Below are positions 5,600-6,563 of a stretch of 6,563 nucleotides of DNA, one piece after another. Made by a program: the position numbers and the translations under genes. The stretch is taken from NCBI GenBank assembly GCA_029565815.1, contig JAKQNL010000152.1, positions 1 through 6,563 on the forward strand. The letters run 5' to 3'. Below the pieces are notes generated by a model. It worked only from the letters and a program-made list of their open reading frames with translations. It was not told the origin of the DNA and made no database searches. How positions within the stretch are numbered: the stretch's first letter is position 1; every line of letters starts with the position of its first letter. The stretch is from Spirochaetota bacterium (GTDB lineage Bacteria; Spirochaetota; Spirochaetia; Treponematales; UBA12059).

Positions 5600-6563
5600 A
5601 TGGCCGATTTCCGATTCCATGTTCCGGCTGAATGTTCCATTGGCCAGGATGCAATTTTCAAGATACCACTCATGCTGGACCAGGGCCTGGACAAGGCTTT
5701 TATGGTGCTGGATCCGGACCCCAAGGACGCAGCGAACGCCGAACGCCTTATTACGGTGCTGGAAGGGCGCGGTGTTTCGGTCATACGCTACGACGAGCTT
5801 GATGGTCGGCCAACCGGCGTTTCCGTCGTGGAAGCCCTGGACATGGTCCGCGGAGCGCGTGCGCCGCTTATTATCGGAGCCGGCGGCATTAGGGCCCTGC
5901 ATGTTGCAAAAGCCCTGTCTGCTTTAGCCCTGGACCGGGTAGGCGTAGAAGACTGGATGGACGGAAATGCTCCAAGCCAGATGAGTGTGCCGCTCATACT
6001 CATACCCACCAGCTACCGCGATCCATTCCTTCTGTCCGGCGGTTTGGTGCTTACCGATGGCCGCAACGGCCAGGCGGTATTTTTGCAGGCACGGCGTGGC
6101 ATAGAAAGCGCCGTGGTGCTGGATCCGGGCATGATGAGCGCGCCGTCGGGTAAGGCGGCATCCGCGGCCATTCTGGATGGCATGATGGCTGCGGTGGAAG
6201 GCTATGTGTCGTCCCGTGAAAATTTCCTAAGCGACCTAGCGCTTGCAGAATCCATACGCCTGTACCTGCGCGCCCTGGACGTTATCATGCAGCGTCCCGA
6301 AGAGCCCCAGGCAAAGGCAGACGCAGCCAGGGCTTGCTTCATGGCCGCTTTGGGCCTGGCCAGTTCGTCCCCAGGCTTGGGCACTGCCGTTTCCTATTCC
6401 ATAAATGCCCGCTGGGGAGTTCCGAAGGCAAACTTGGGCGCTGTTATCATTCCTTATCTGCTTGAGTCTTTGGCCCGGTCCAAGCCGGAAAAGATAGCGG
6501 CCCTTGCCGCTTCGTTTTGTGAGATCGACCCTGCCGAGAACGCTGCGTCCAGGGCGTCTAAGG
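5600..6563 (+). CDS. Iron-containing alcohol dehydrogenase-like protein with degenerate active site (C-terminus off the window)
   Basis: The first 321 codons are open without a stop; family members are about 380-400 residues, so roughly 60-80 residues are missing. The fold signature is clear: FHVPAECSIGQDA (6-18), a Rossmann-like half with IIGAGGIRALHVAKAL (91-106), LDPGMMSAPSGKAASAA (174-190), D193 in ILDGMMAAVEGYVSS (191-205), SDLALAESIRL (211-221), GLASSSPGLGTAVSY (252-266) and VPKANLGAVIIP (274-285). Against the family pattern, only Asp193 of the four metal ligands remains. The three histidines correspond to Ala197, Thr262 and Lys276. The GGGSxxDxAK motif reads GGIRALHVAK, and IPTTAGTGSE reads IPTSYRDPFLL. 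By inference it is not a working metal-dependent dehydrogenase and may be a pseudoenzyme or have a changed activity. It lies just beyond the flgM terminator, on the same strand, with a strong ribosome binding site. Automated pipelines would probably name it an iron-containing alcohol dehydrogenase. Confidence 0.85.
   Translation, partial: MADFRFHVPAECSIGQDAIFKIPLMLDQGLDKAFMVLDPDPKDAANAERLITVLEGRGVSVIRYDELDGRPTGVSVVEALDMVRGARAPLIIGAGGIRALHVAKALSALALDRVGVEDWMDGNAPSQMSVPLILIPTSYRDPFLLSGGLVLTDGRNGQAVFLQARRGIESAVVLDPGMMSAPSGKAASAAILDGMMAAVEGYVSSRENFLSDLALAESIRLYLRALDVIMQRPEEPQAKADAARACFMAALGLASSSPGLGTAVSYSINARWGVPKANLGAVIIPYLLESLARSKPEKIAALAASFCEIDPAENAASRASK

Noticed and set aside
5490..5927. Plus-strand open frame of 145 codons spanning the terminator
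   Set aside because: It crosses the end of flgM, the terminator hairpin and the start of the ADH-like gene in another frame. Its product has no recognisable motifs, whereas the ADH-like frame has family motifs throughout.

Overview
The window looks like chromosome of a flagellated, moderately GC-rich spirochaete, most likely a Treponema-like or other Spirochaetales lineage. The best clue is a small FlgM protein of the spirochaetal type (opening MTIDRLNPLDPI) behind a good match to a sigma-28 promoter. A membrane pyrophosphatase, RsmI and a YciV-type PHP enzyme are compatible with this but not diagnostic. No mobile elements, tRNA or rRNA genes, or CRISPR arrays are visible. The coding density is that of an ordinary core-genome region.

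Layout. (1) Bases 1-725, minus strand: the first 241 codons of an ion-pumping membrane pyrophosphatase (hppA), with its own promoter and a strong ribosome binding site. (2) Bases 890-2998, plus strand: a 702-residue membrane protein that joins an outside beta-propeller-like domain, a Cache/PAS-like outside domain and a cytoplasmic TPR domain. Its stop codon overlaps by ATGA with (3) a PHP-domain phosphoesterase of the YciV/RNase AM type, 2995-3822. (4) Bases 3819-4241, minus strand: a 140-residue membrane-anchored protein with two tandem four-cysteine zinc-ribbon-like units; its stop codon interlocks with that of the PHP gene in the tetramer TTAA. (5) Bases 4343-5077, plus strand: rsmI, a 16S rRNA methyltransferase. 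(6) Bases 5249-5527: flgM, the anti-sigma-28 factor, followed by a strong intrinsic terminator. (7) From 5600 to the end of the window: a protein with the fold signature of iron-containing alcohol dehydrogenases that has lost three of the four metal ligands and the usual nucleotide-binding motifs.

How the genes may work together. The sensor-like TPR protein and the PHP enzyme are probably one translationally coupled unit. FlgM behind a FliA-type promoter fits the standard feedback loop that times late flagellar gene expression. The remaining genes appear to be independent housekeeping neighbours.

Items most worth a second look: the degenerate alcohol-dehydrogenase-like protein beyond the flgM terminator; the three-part membrane protein coupled to the PHP enzyme; the duplicated zinc-ribbon membrane protein; and three ATG starts (890, 4241, 4343) that lack a clear Shine-Dalgarno sequence and each lie exactly 6 bases after a -10-like hexamer, as expected for leaderless transcripts. 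I do not see a clear-cut new multi-gene system here.
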